From NCBI GenBank assembly GCA_035255945.1, contig DATEZA010000064.1:1-34617 (forward strand): DNA of 34,617 nucleotides, read 5' to 3'. Below the pieces are notes generated by a model. The model ran no database searches and was not told the origin of the DNA. It was given only the letters and a program-made list of their open reading frames with translations. Shown piece after piece: positions 25,428 through 31,930 of the stretch (its first letter is position 1; every line of letters starts with the position of its first letter). The DNA is from JAJPHC01 sp035255945 (GTDB lineage: Bacteria > Acidobacteriota > Thermoanaerobaculia > Gp7-AA8). The position numbers and the translations under genes were made by a program.

Positions 25428-26297
25428 ATGGCAGAGCCTGCTGAATTTTCACTACGCGTAAACCGGATTGCTGACCTGGCACGACGTATCCGCGTGCACG
25501 TCGTGCGCATGACCTCCCGCGCAAACAGCTCACACATCGGTTCTTCGTTCTCCATGAGCGAGCTCCTCGCCGTGTTATACGGCGGCGGCGTGCTGCGCGT
25601 CGATCCCGCGCGTCCCGATTGGCCGGAGCGCGATCGTTTCATTTTGAGCAAAGGCCACGGATGCGCCGGGCTTTACGCAGCGCTGGCGGAATCGGGCTTC
25701 TTTCCGCTGCCGGAGCTCGACACGTTTTACCTGAACGGAACGCGCCTCGCCGGACATGCGACGACCACAGTTCCGGGCGTCGAGCTGTCGACCGGCTCGC
25801 TCGGTCACGGCCTGCCGGTCGGCACCGGCATGGCGCTCGCCGCGAAGCGATGTCCTCCATCGTTTCGCGTGTTCGTGCTCCTCAGCGACGGCGAATGCGA
25901 CGAAGGGTCGGTCTGGGAAGCCGCGCTCTTCGCGCCGCAGCACCAGCTCGACAACCTCGTCGTCATCATCGACTACAACAAGATCCAGAGCCTCGGCACA
26001 GTCAAAGAAGTCATGGACCTCGATCCGTTCGCCGATAAATGGCGCTCCTTCCGCTGGGCCGTGCGCGAGATCGATGGACACGATGCCGGCGCGATCGCCG
26101 ATGCGCTGCACGCGGTGCCGTTCGAGCCTGGCCGTCCGAGCTGCCTCATCGCGCACACCGTGAAAGGGAAGGGCGTGAGCTTCATGGAGGACAAGCTGCT
26201 GTGGCACTACCGCGCGCCGCTCGGCGAAGACCGCGCGAGCGCGATGCGTGAGCTCGGCGTCGTCGAAGGCGACCTGCTCCAAGAGGACGAAGAATGA
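25428..26297 (+). CDS. Transketolase, N-terminal (thiamine-diphosphate binding) subunit
   Basis: A 289-residue protein matching the first half of transketolase. SSHIGSSFS and KGHG bind the cofactor, TGSLGHGLP is at about 122-130, and the ThDP/metal motif appears as SDGECDEG (153-160) with IDYNKIQ (181-187). The partner subunit is the next gene, overlapped by 4 nt, so the two form a split enzyme. Split transketolases with these short subunits are often in sugar-biosynthesis clusters, where they may act on special keto sugars rather than in the pentose phosphate pathway. I chose the ATG at 25428; a TTG at 25392 is possible but lies inside the promoter of the divergent gene. Confidence 0.9.
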   Translation: MAEPAEFSLRVNRIADLARRIRVHVVRMTSRANSSHIGSSFSMSELLAVLYGGGVLRVDPARPDWPERDRFILSKGHGCAGLYAALAESGFFPLPELDTFYLNGTRLAGHATTTVPGVELSTGSLGHGLPVGTGMALAAKRCPPSFRVFVLLSDGECDEGSVWEAALFAPQHQLDNLVVIIDYNKIQSLGTVKEVMDLDPFADKWRSFRWAVREIDGHDAGAIADALHAVPFEPGRPSCLIAHTVKGKGVSFMEDKLLWHYRAPLGEDRASAMRELGVVEGDLLQEDEE

Positions 26298-27202
26298 GAA
26301 GCGCGTTCATCGAAGAGCTGACGCGGCTCGCGCGCGAAGACCGCAACATCGTGCTCGTCGTCGGCGATCTCGGATTCGGCGTCGTCCAGAAATTCGCCGA
26401 TGAATTTCCGATGCAGTTCGTGAATGCCGGAGTCGCGGAGCAGAACATGACCGGACTCGCGGCCGGCATGGCGCTCAACGGCCGCACCGTGCTGACGTAT
26501 TCAATCGCGAATTTCCCCGTCATCCGCTGCCTCGAGCAGATCCGCAATGACGTCTGCTATCACGATGCGAACGTGAAGATCGTCGCGGTCGGCGGCGGCA
26601 TGGCGTACGGCTCGCTCGGCATGACGCATCACGCGACCGAAGACCTCGCGATCATGCGCGCGATGCCGAACATGGTCGTGCTCGCGCCGAATGATCCGGT
26701 CGAAGCGCGCCTCGCCACGCGCGCCGCAATCGAGCATCGCGGCCCGGTCTACCTGCGCCTCGGCAAACAGGGCGAGAAGACGGTGCACGCGAGCGATCCC
26801 GAGTTCGCGATCGGCAAAGCGATCCGCATGCGTGACGGCGGCGATGCGACGCTGCTCGCGACCGGCGGCCTTTTGCTCAACGCGATGAACGCCGCCGAGA
26901 TCCTCGATGCGAAAGGCATTCACGCAGCGGTGATCAGCGTGCCATGTGTGAAGCCCCTCGACCCCTCGATCACTCAGTCACTCAATCTCTTCACGATCGA
27001 AGAGCACAGCATCATCGGCGGCCTCGGCGGCGCCGTCGCCGAATTGCTCGCCGAAGCCGGCGCGCCGCGTGTCTTCAAACGGATCGCTCTGCCCGATCAG
27101 TTCTCGTCCAAAACCGGCGATCAGGAGTACCTCCGCCGCGAGTTCGGCCTCGACGCGGCCGGCATAGCGCGCACCGTCGAGAGGGCGCTTTCCTCGCGAT
27201 GA
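26294..27202 (+). CDS. Transketolase, C-terminal (pyrimidine-binding) subunit
   Basis: A 302-residue protein with the transketolase pyrimidine domain (FVNAGVAEQNMTGLAAGMAL, where the glutamate after AEQ region activates ThDP) and the C-terminal domain (PLD then TIEEHSIIGGLGG). The segment between these, PSITQSLNLF, is shorter and of different base make-up (TCACTCAGTCACTCAAT) than usual for the family, so it looks locally replaced. The gene ends RTVERALSSR; near copies of this tail occur twice more in the following noncoding stretch. Its stop forms an ATGA, which hints that it once overlapped the next gene. Confidence 0.9.
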   Translation: MRSAFIEELTRLAREDRNIVLVVGDLGFGVVQKFADEFPMQFVNAGVAEQNMTGLAAGMALNGRTVLTYSIANFPVIRCLEQIRNDVCYHDANVKIVAVGGGMAYGSLGMTHHATEDLAIMRAMPNMVVLAPNDPVEARLATRAAIEHRGPVYLRLGKQGEKTVHASDPEFAIGKAIRMRDGGDATLLATGGLLLNAMNAAEILDAKGIHAAVISVPCVKPLDPSITQSLNLFTIEEHSIIGGLGGAVAELLAEAGAPRVFKRIALPDQFSSKTGDQEYLRREFGLDAAGIARTVERALSSR

Positions 27203-27473
27203 CAACGGCATTACGACCCGGGCGGGACGCCCGCGTCGTGCGGGCGAGACGCCCGCGCTCCCGGGACCGTCGAGAGGGCGCTCTCCCCGCGATCATTTTC
27301 GCGGAGTGCGGCGGCCATGCCGCCGCTGCATTCTTGTAAGAGCGGCCATGCCGCTCGTCACCGGCGCGCGGCATGGCCGCGCGTAGCAGAGCGGCGGCAT
27401 GGCCGCCGCACTCCGTCGCGCTCCCGGGACGGCATAGCGCGCACCGTCGAGCGCGTTCTCTCCCGGCGATGAC
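27161..27473. repeat. Repeat mosaic with three copies of the transketolase gene tail
   Basis: The last 43 nt of the transketolase C-subunit gene (copy A, 27161-27203) recur at 27431-27473 (copy C, 36 of 43 identical, exactly 270 nt downstream), and a 30-nt part recurs at 27266-27295 (copy B, three differences). Copy C still reads as GIARTVERVLSRR plus stop and ends in the ATGA that supplies the next gene start. Between A and B lies a palindromic GGGCGGGACGCCC-type block (27215-27267), and between B and C the hairpin cluster. Both spacer blocks end in GCGCTCCCGGGAC (27255-27267 and 27418-27430). Confidence 0.85.
27305..27412. repeat. Cluster of four GGCATGGCC-core palindromic hairpins (REP-like), copy 2
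   Basis: Palindromes at 27305-27327, 27341-27355, 27365-27383 and 27390-27412 share the core seen at 9920-10043. The first and last are exact 23-nt reverse complements of each other and are identical to the central pair of the other cluster; with flanks the match with 9985-10014 is about 30 nt. Read by the ATG in the core, the order is minus, minus, plus, plus, the mirror image of the first cluster. Confidence 0.8.
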
Positions 27474-28221
27474 GCTCCCGCGCGCCTATCACACGATCCG
27501 GAAGCTCTCCCGCGAAGAGCTCAAGCATTTCGTCGCCGACAACATCAAGACGCTCGCGGAAGACGAAGCGCTCGCCGTCATCGAAAACCCTTTCGTCACG
27601 CCCGCGATCCTGCTCGCGATTGCGCAGAGCCCGCGGCTCGCCGGCTTCTACTCCGTGCGCGCGCGGCTCGTCGCGCATCGACAAACCCCGCAGGCGCAAT
27701 CGGTGAAACTGATCCACTACCTCTACTGGATCGATCTCGTGCGGCTGTCGGTCGAGGTGACCGTTCCCGCGACGGTGCGCCGCGCGATCGACACGCAACT
27801 CCTGCTACGCCTCGACAAGCTGACCCTCGGCGAGCGCATCGCCAGTGCGCGCCGTTGCAGTCACGCGCTGGTCAAAGCATTTCTCGCCGACCGCGATCCG
27901 CGCGTCTTCGGCACCGTCCTCGCGAACCAGCGCGTGCGCGAGGACGACATCCTCGCCGTCATCGCCTCGCACCAGACCACGCCCGAGCAGCTGCGGATGA
28001 TCGCCGACGATCAGAAATGGTCGTATCGGTATGCCGTAAGGAAGGCACTCGTCCTCAACCCCGCGACGCCGCGCTCGGCAGCCGCATCGCAGTTGCGCTA
28101 CCTCACTCCCAAAGATCGCAGGCTCATCCATTCCAATCCCTCCACATCGACCTATTTGCGGCGCTGCATCGAGCGTCTCGCCGCGAAGGATTTCTCGGCG
28201 CATCTCAAACGAATTGAATAA
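27469..28221 (+). CDS. LRV-like helical repeat protein, function unknown
   Basis: A 250-residue soluble protein made of short helices. The patterns ENPFVTPAILLAIAQSP, ANQRVREDDILAVIASH, TTPEQLRMIADD and LNPATPRSAAASQL resemble leucine-rich repeat variant (LRV) units, which stack as alternating alpha and 3-10 helices. No catalytic motif is visible; a scaffold or protein-binding role is likely. A related protein is encoded two genes downstream. The ATG at 27469 lies in a copy of the transketolase tail (ATGA), so translation signals were probably inherited from the old gene junction. The next gene follows after 1 nt. Confidence 0.65.
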   Translation: MTLPRAYHTIRKLSREELKHFVADNIKTLAEDEALAVIENPFVTPAILLAIAQSPRLAGFYSVRARLVAHRQTPQAQSVKLIHYLYWIDLVRLSVEVTVPATVRRAIDTQLLLRLDKLTLGERIASARRCSHALVKAFLADRDPRVFGTVLANQRVREDDILAVIASHQTTPEQLRMIADDQKWSYRYAVRKALVLNPATPRSAAASQLRYLTPKDRRLIHSNPSTSTYLRRCIERLAAKDFSAHLKRIE

Positions 28222-28222
28222 A

Positions 28223-29071
28223 ATGCCCGCATCGATGCCTGATCAGGACCCCCAGCCGCATTCGGAGCTCGCCTCCTTCGGCGAGGAGCTGAAGCGTGAG
28301 CGGGAAATCCGCGGGATCTCACTCAAAGAGATCTCCGACGACACCAAGATCAGCAAGCGATTTCTCGAAGCGCTGGAGCGCAACGACCACAAGACTTTGC
28401 CCGCTCCCGTGTTCACCCGCGGCTTCGTTCGCCAGTACGCCCGCTACCTCGGTTTGAACACCGAGGAGATGGTGAATCGGTACAACTATGCGGCGGCGGG
28501 GGACGATCGGATCGAGAAGAGTGCGCACCTCGAGCGCCTCGTGCAGCCGGCCATTCCCGAGCCGCCGGTGCGGCGCGGCATTCCGCCGCCGTATGCGCGC
28601 GTCGATCGCAACATCTACATCACCATCGCCATCGTCATCGCGCTCGCGCTCGTCGGTTGGTGGGCGTACCGGCTCAAGCAGCAACGCACGGCGGAGCAGG
28701 TGGAACAACATCCCGTCGTCGTCGCGTCGTCCAGTGCCGCCGTCGCCAAGCCCGCGCCGCCACCGCCCGCGCAGAACGCTGCGAATCCCGACATCCTGAG
28801 CCTCACCCTCGACATCAACGAGGACTCGGTGATCAAGCTCGACATCGACGGCAAACCTGCCGTCAATGACGAAATGAAAGCGGGCGAACATCACACGTAC
28901 GAAGCGAAGGATCGGTTCCTGTTCAGGACGATCGGTAACGCAGGCGGCGTAGCCATCACCATCAACGACGTGCACCTGCCGGCCCTCGGGCGCGACCGCC
29001 AGGTCGTGCACGACCGCACCTTCGATCGCGAGTGGCTCAAGTCGCACGCGGCGGAGCAGAACCACACATGA
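28223..29071 (+). CDS. RodZ-like helix-turn-helix membrane protein
   Basis: A 282-residue protein with an N-terminal Xre-type helix-turn-helix (about residues 18-90: FGEELKREREIRGISL, then FTRGFVRQYARYLGL), one membrane segment at about 131-150, a proline/alanine-rich linker, and a C-terminal beta-rich domain like DUF4115 of RodZ (about 200-270). RodZ proteins link the MreB cytoskeleton to the cell wall and set cell shape; related cytoskeletal HTH proteins can also have regulatory roles. Starts at TTG 28214, ATG 28223 and ATG 28235 are possible; I chose 28223, directly after the upstream stop. It overlaps the following gene by 4 nt. Confidence 0.82.
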   Translation: MPASMPDQDPQPHSELASFGEELKREREIRGISLKEISDDTKISKRFLEALERNDHKTLPAPVFTRGFVRQYARYLGLNTEEMVNRYNYAAAGDDRIEKSAHLERLVQPAIPEPPVRRGIPPPYARVDRNIYITIAIVIALALVGWWAYRLKQQRTAEQVEQHPVVVASSSAAVAKPAPPPPAQNAANPDILSLTLDINEDSVIKLDIDGKPAVNDEMKAGEHHTYEAKDRFLFRTIGNAGGVAITINDVHLPALGRDRQVVHDRTFDREWLKSHAAEQNHT

Positions 29072-30159
29072 CCAGCGTCCCGTCGGAGCTCAATGCAGCG
29101 TCGGTGATCGAACTGATCGACTCCGGCGCCTATCCGCGCGGCGTCGTCGTGACCATTGCGCGCGGCTTCCTTCCGCTTCCGCAAGAGGAGCTCGTTGCCG
29201 TTCTCTCGTACCTCGGCGGCTCGGAGGATGAAGAGATCGCGAACGCCGCACGTGCGTCGATCGCCGATCTCCCGCCGAACGTCGTGACGGCGTTCACCTC
29301 GAGCGAGTCGGGCAATCCCGAACATCTGGCGCGGCTGATGTCGTGGAGCAACGACCCCGTCGTGCTCGAGGCGCTGATCCGGAACAGGGCCGTTCCCGAT
29401 TCCGCCGTTCTCGCGCTCGCACTGCGCGCGGAGCCGGCGGTGCAGGACGTCATCGTCATCAACCAGGCGCGCATTCTTCGCGCGCCCGGCATCCTCGACG
29501 CGCTGCTCGCAAATCCGCGTGCGACACCCGACGTGCGGCGTCGCGTCGGGGAGACGCGCGAGGAGTTCTTCGACAAAAAGGCGCGCATCGCACGGATCGA
29601 GCTCCCGCCGGGACTTCCGCTCGAGCCGGACATCGGCGACGAAGTGCCGGACGAGATCGTGGAGCTGCTGGTGAAGGCCGAGGATCCGGAGTTCCAGAGC
29701 AGCGTCACTCCGGCCCTGCCCCCGTCCGAGCCGGATGAAAAAAAGAAAGCCATCTGGGTGCAGATCCAGAACATGAGCGTCGCGCAAAAAGTGATGCTGG
29801 CGTTCCGCGGTGACAAGATGGTGCGCATGCTCCTGGTGCGCGAGCGCAACAAACTGGTCTGCGGCGCGGTCATGCGCAATCCGCGAATGACGGAGAACGA
29901 AGCGGAGACCATCGCCGGCCTGCGCAACGTCGACGAGGAGGTTCTGCGCATCCTCTCCACGCGGCGCGACTGGATGAGCAAGTACCCGGTCATCCTGGCG
30001 CTGACCCGTAACCCGAAGGCGCCGATAGGGGTTGTTCTCCCGTTGATCAATCGGTTAGCCTTAAGAGATTTGAAATTTCTGAGGGACGATCGCGGCGTCG
30101 CGGAAGTAGTCCGGACCACGGCGAAGCGGATTTATCTCGCAAGGACCCAGAAGTCCTGA
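29068..30159 (+). CDS. Second LRV-like helical repeat protein, function unknown
   Basis: A 363-residue soluble protein with two helical-repeat parts joined by a charged, proline-rich linker (about 175-235, with PPSEPDEKKK). Repeats such as MSWSNDPVVLEALIRN, ALLANPRATPDVRRR, AVMRNPRMTENEAET and ALTRNPKAPIGVVLP share the NPxxTP-type turn with the protein encoded at 27469. No signal peptide or enzyme motif is visible. It overlaps the RodZ-like gene by 4 nt and is followed after 5 nt by the J-domain gene, so it belongs to a tight operon. A scaffold linking the membrane protein and the chaperone or phosphatase is possible, but this is only inference from position. Confidence 0.7.
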   Translation: MTSVPSELNAASVIELIDSGAYPRGVVVTIARGFLPLPQEELVAVLSYLGGSEDEEIANAARASIADLPPNVVTAFTSSESGNPEHLARLMSWSNDPVVLEALIRNRAVPDSAVLALALRAEPAVQDVIVINQARILRAPGILDALLANPRATPDVRRRVGETREEFFDKKARIARIELPPGLPLEPDIGDEVPDEIVELLVKAEDPEFQSSVTPALPPSEPDEKKKAIWVQIQNMSVAQKVMLAFRGDKMVRMLLVRERNKLVCGAVMRNPRMTENEAETIAGLRNVDEEVLRILSTRRDWMSKYPVILALTRNPKAPIGVVLPLINRLALRDLKFLRDDRGVAEVVRTTAKRIYLARTQKS

Positions 30160-30164
30160 TCTGA

Positions 30165-30812
30165 ATGAAGATCAATTATTACGAGGTGCTGGGCGTAGAG
30201 CGGAGCGCGACGGAGCAGGAAATCCGCGATCAGTTCCGCAAGCTCGCGCGCGAACAGCATCCGGATCGCTACCGCGGACCGGACAAGGCCGACGCGGAGA
30301 GAAAGTTCCAGACGCTGACCGAAGCGGTCAACGTGCTGACGAACGCCGCCCGCCGAAAACAGCACGACAGCGAGCTCACCGGCGCCGCCAAGGGCGGCCT
30401 CGTCGACTTCGCCCAGATCGCCAAGGCATACCTCGCCAAGGGCGTGAAGGCATTCAAGGAAGGCGACATCCGCGGCGCATACGAGAACTTCGACATGGCG
30501 GTCAAGCACAACCCGCAGGACGCGAAGGCGCATCACAGCCTCGCCCTCGCCGCCGCGCGCATCCCGTCGATGACCAAACAGGCGGTGCAGTCGATCGAGG
30601 CCGCCGTCCAGCGTGACCCCGTCAACTTCGTCTATCTCAAAGACGCCGGTATGCTCTGCCGGCGGGCCGGATTGGTGGCGAAAGCCGAGCGTTACTTCGA
30701 GGAGGCTTTGAAGTGGGACCCGTCCAACCTCGAGGTACAGGGAGCGTTGTCCGAGCTCCGCGGCTCGAAAGAGCCGGCCAAGACCGGCTTCGGCCTGTTC
30801 AGGAAGAGCTAG
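30165..30812 (+). CDS. J-domain (DnaJ-like) protein with TPR repeats
   Basis: A 215-residue protein. The N-terminal J domain (residues 3-68) has the essential HPD at 32-34, so it can stimulate an Hsp70 ATPase. The rest is tetratricopeptide-like: FKEGDIRGAYENFDMAVKHNPQDAKAHHSLALAA and the later YFEEALKWDPSNLEVQGAL. The pairing suggests a co-chaperone that brings particular clients to DnaK. It has no zinc-finger region, so it is not classic DnaJ. It begins 5 nt after the LRV-like gene and its stop overlaps the GTG of the phosphatase gene by one base. Confidence 0.88.
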   Translation: MKINYYEVLGVERSATEQEIRDQFRKLAREQHPDRYRGPDKADAERKFQTLTEAVNVLTNAARRKQHDSELTGAAKGGLVDFAQIAKAYLAKGVKAFKEGDIRGAYENFDMAVKHNPQDAKAHHSLALAAARIPSMTKQAVQSIEAAVQRDPVNFVYLKDAGMLCRRAGLVAKAERYFEEALKWDPSNLEVQGALSELRGSKEPAKTGFGLFRKS

Positions 30813-31576
30813 TGAGGATGGAGATCAAAGCATACGGTCTGACCCACGTCGGGCGGCAGCGGCAGCACAACGAGGACTCGTACCTCGTCGCTGACGAAGC
30901 GAAGCTGTTCCTCGTCGCCGACGGTATGGGCGGTCATGCCGCGGGCGAGATCGCCTCGCGCATCGCCGTCGACTCGATCTCCGAGTTCATCCTCCACACG
31001 AAAGAAGACGACGGCACGTGGCCGCACGCGTACGACGAGCACTTCAAGCGCTCGACGAATCGGCTGATGGCCGCGGTGCGCCTCGCGAACACGCGCGTGC
31101 TCGAAGCGATGCGCAAGGACGCGCGCCTGCGCGGCATGGGCACGACGGTCGTGGCCTGCCTCGCGGACGGCGACACGATGTCGGTCGCGCACGTCGGCGA
31201 CTCGCGCGCCTACATGATCCGCAACAACCAGCTGCAGCGCATCACGAACGATCACTCCTGGGTTTTCGAACAGGTGCAGGCGGGGATGCTGACCGAGGCC
31301 GAGGCGGAGAAGCATCCGCTGCGCAACGTGATCACGCGCGCCCTCGGCGGTGCGTTGCAGGTCTCACCCGACGCGTCGGAGATCGAGGTCAAGGAAGGCG
31401 ATGTCTTCCTCCTCTGCTCGGACGGTCTCACTGGCATGGTTCCGGAAGATGAGATCCTGAAGGTCGTGACGCAGTCGAACGGCGACCTCGAAAAGGCGTG
31501 TCAGAAACTGATCGAAGAAGCGAATGAGCGCGGTGGCCTCGACAACGTCACCGCCATCCTGGTGAAGGCGATTTGA
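30812..31576 (+). CDS. PP2C-type serine/threonine phosphatase
   Basis: About 254 residues with all the bacterial PP2C (Stp/PrpC) motifs: RQRQHNEDS, VADGMGGHAAGE with the metal-binding aspartate, GMGTTVV, HVGDSRAY, a CSDGLTGMV motif and the C-terminal LDNVTAILV. It removes phosphate from serine or threonine and usually opposes an STPK-type kinase; no kinase gene is in this window. The GTG at 30812 has AGGA 7 nt upstream, whereas the ATG at 30818 does not have a well-placed site; both begin in the same frame, two residues apart. The stop overlaps the start of the small selenoprotein gene (TGATG). Confidence 0.93.
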   Translation: MRMEIKAYGLTHVGRQRQHNEDSYLVADEAKLFLVADGMGGHAAGEIASRIAVDSISEFILHTKEDDGTWPHAYDEHFKRSTNRLMAAVRLANTRVLEAMRKDARLRGMGTTVVACLADGDTMSVAHVGDSRAYMIRNNQLQRITNDHSWVFEQVQAGMLTEAEAEKHPLRNVITRALGGALQVSPDASEIEVKEGDVFLLCSDGLTGMVPEDEILKVVTQSNGDLEKACQKLIEEANERGGLDNVTAILVKAI

Positions 31577-31806
31577 TGAACGTCCGGATCGACTACTGCG
31601 GAGTCTGAAACTACCTCCCTCGAGCCTCCAGTCTGGCGGCTGAAATCAAAAAAGAGCTCGGATTCGACAGCGAGATCGTGCGCGGCAGCGGCGGCATTTT
31701 CGTCGTGACCGTCGATAACGAGAAGATCTTCTCCAAGAAAGAGGAAGGGCGCTTCCCGAGTGAGCGGGAGATCATCGACGCGCTGCGCAAGCGGCTACGC
31801 CCTTAG
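31576..31806 (+). CDS. SelW/Rdx-family selenoprotein (CxxU, in-frame UGA)
   Basis: A 76-residue protein read from ATG 31576, overlapping the phosphatase stop, to TAG 31804-31806 through an in-frame TGA at 31606-31608. The N-terminus is a beta strand and then YCGVU, the CxxU redox motif of the SelT/SelW/SelH thioredoxin-like Rdx family, which other bacteria often have as CxxC. NYLPRA follows, then GSGGIFVVTVD and the family end IFSKKEEGRFP. Members are small thiol/selenol redox proteins. A hairpin fitting the bacterial SECIS rule lies after the TGA. A decayed Cys gene (TGC to TGA) is the alternative, but the rest of the frame is intact. Translation would require SelA, SelB, SelC and SelD, which lie outside the window. 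Confidence 0.82.
31606..31608 (+). other. In-frame TGA read as selenocysteine
   Basis: The codon follows TGC-GGA-GTC in the CxxU motif. It is the expected redox position of Rdx proteins, and the frame stays open for 65 further codons with a conserved family sequence. Confidence 0.78.
31623..31641 (+). promoter_or_regulatory. Bacterial SECIS-like hairpin
   Basis: AGCC (31623-31626) pairs with GGCU (31638-31641), then one U/C mismatch, then CC with GG, closing a 5-nt loop AGUCU (31630-31634). The loop starts 21 nt after the UGA and has a G among its first two bases, which meets the usual bacterial rule (loop about 16-37 nt downstream, G near its start). The stem is short, so this supports rather than proves recoding. 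Confidence 0.55.
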
Positions 31807-31817
31807 CATCTCGAAAA

Positions 31818-31844
31818 GCAGGGACTCCTGCGCGCTCGTTTTGT
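31818..31844 (+). terminator. Weak candidate terminator after the selenoprotein operon
   Basis: GCAGG and CCTGC form a 5-bp stem with loop GACT (31818-31831), followed by a partly T-rich stretch (GTTTTGTTGG). The stem is short and the T-tract is delayed. A second hairpin, CCTGATC with GATCAGG (31910-31935), overlaps the stop of the convergent gene and may act from the other side. Confidence 0.3.
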
Positions 31845-31930
31845 TGGTTGTATTGGATGGCGCTGACCTAACTCCCTCGGCGACGGCTCTTATCGCAGGT
31901 ACTGGTTCTCCTGATCTCCCTTTCGGCGGA

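Noticed and set aside
27203..27468. Possible CRISPR-like array of short repeats
   Set aside because: The units are palindromes of differing length with variable spacing and no constant direct repeat; there are no cas genes.
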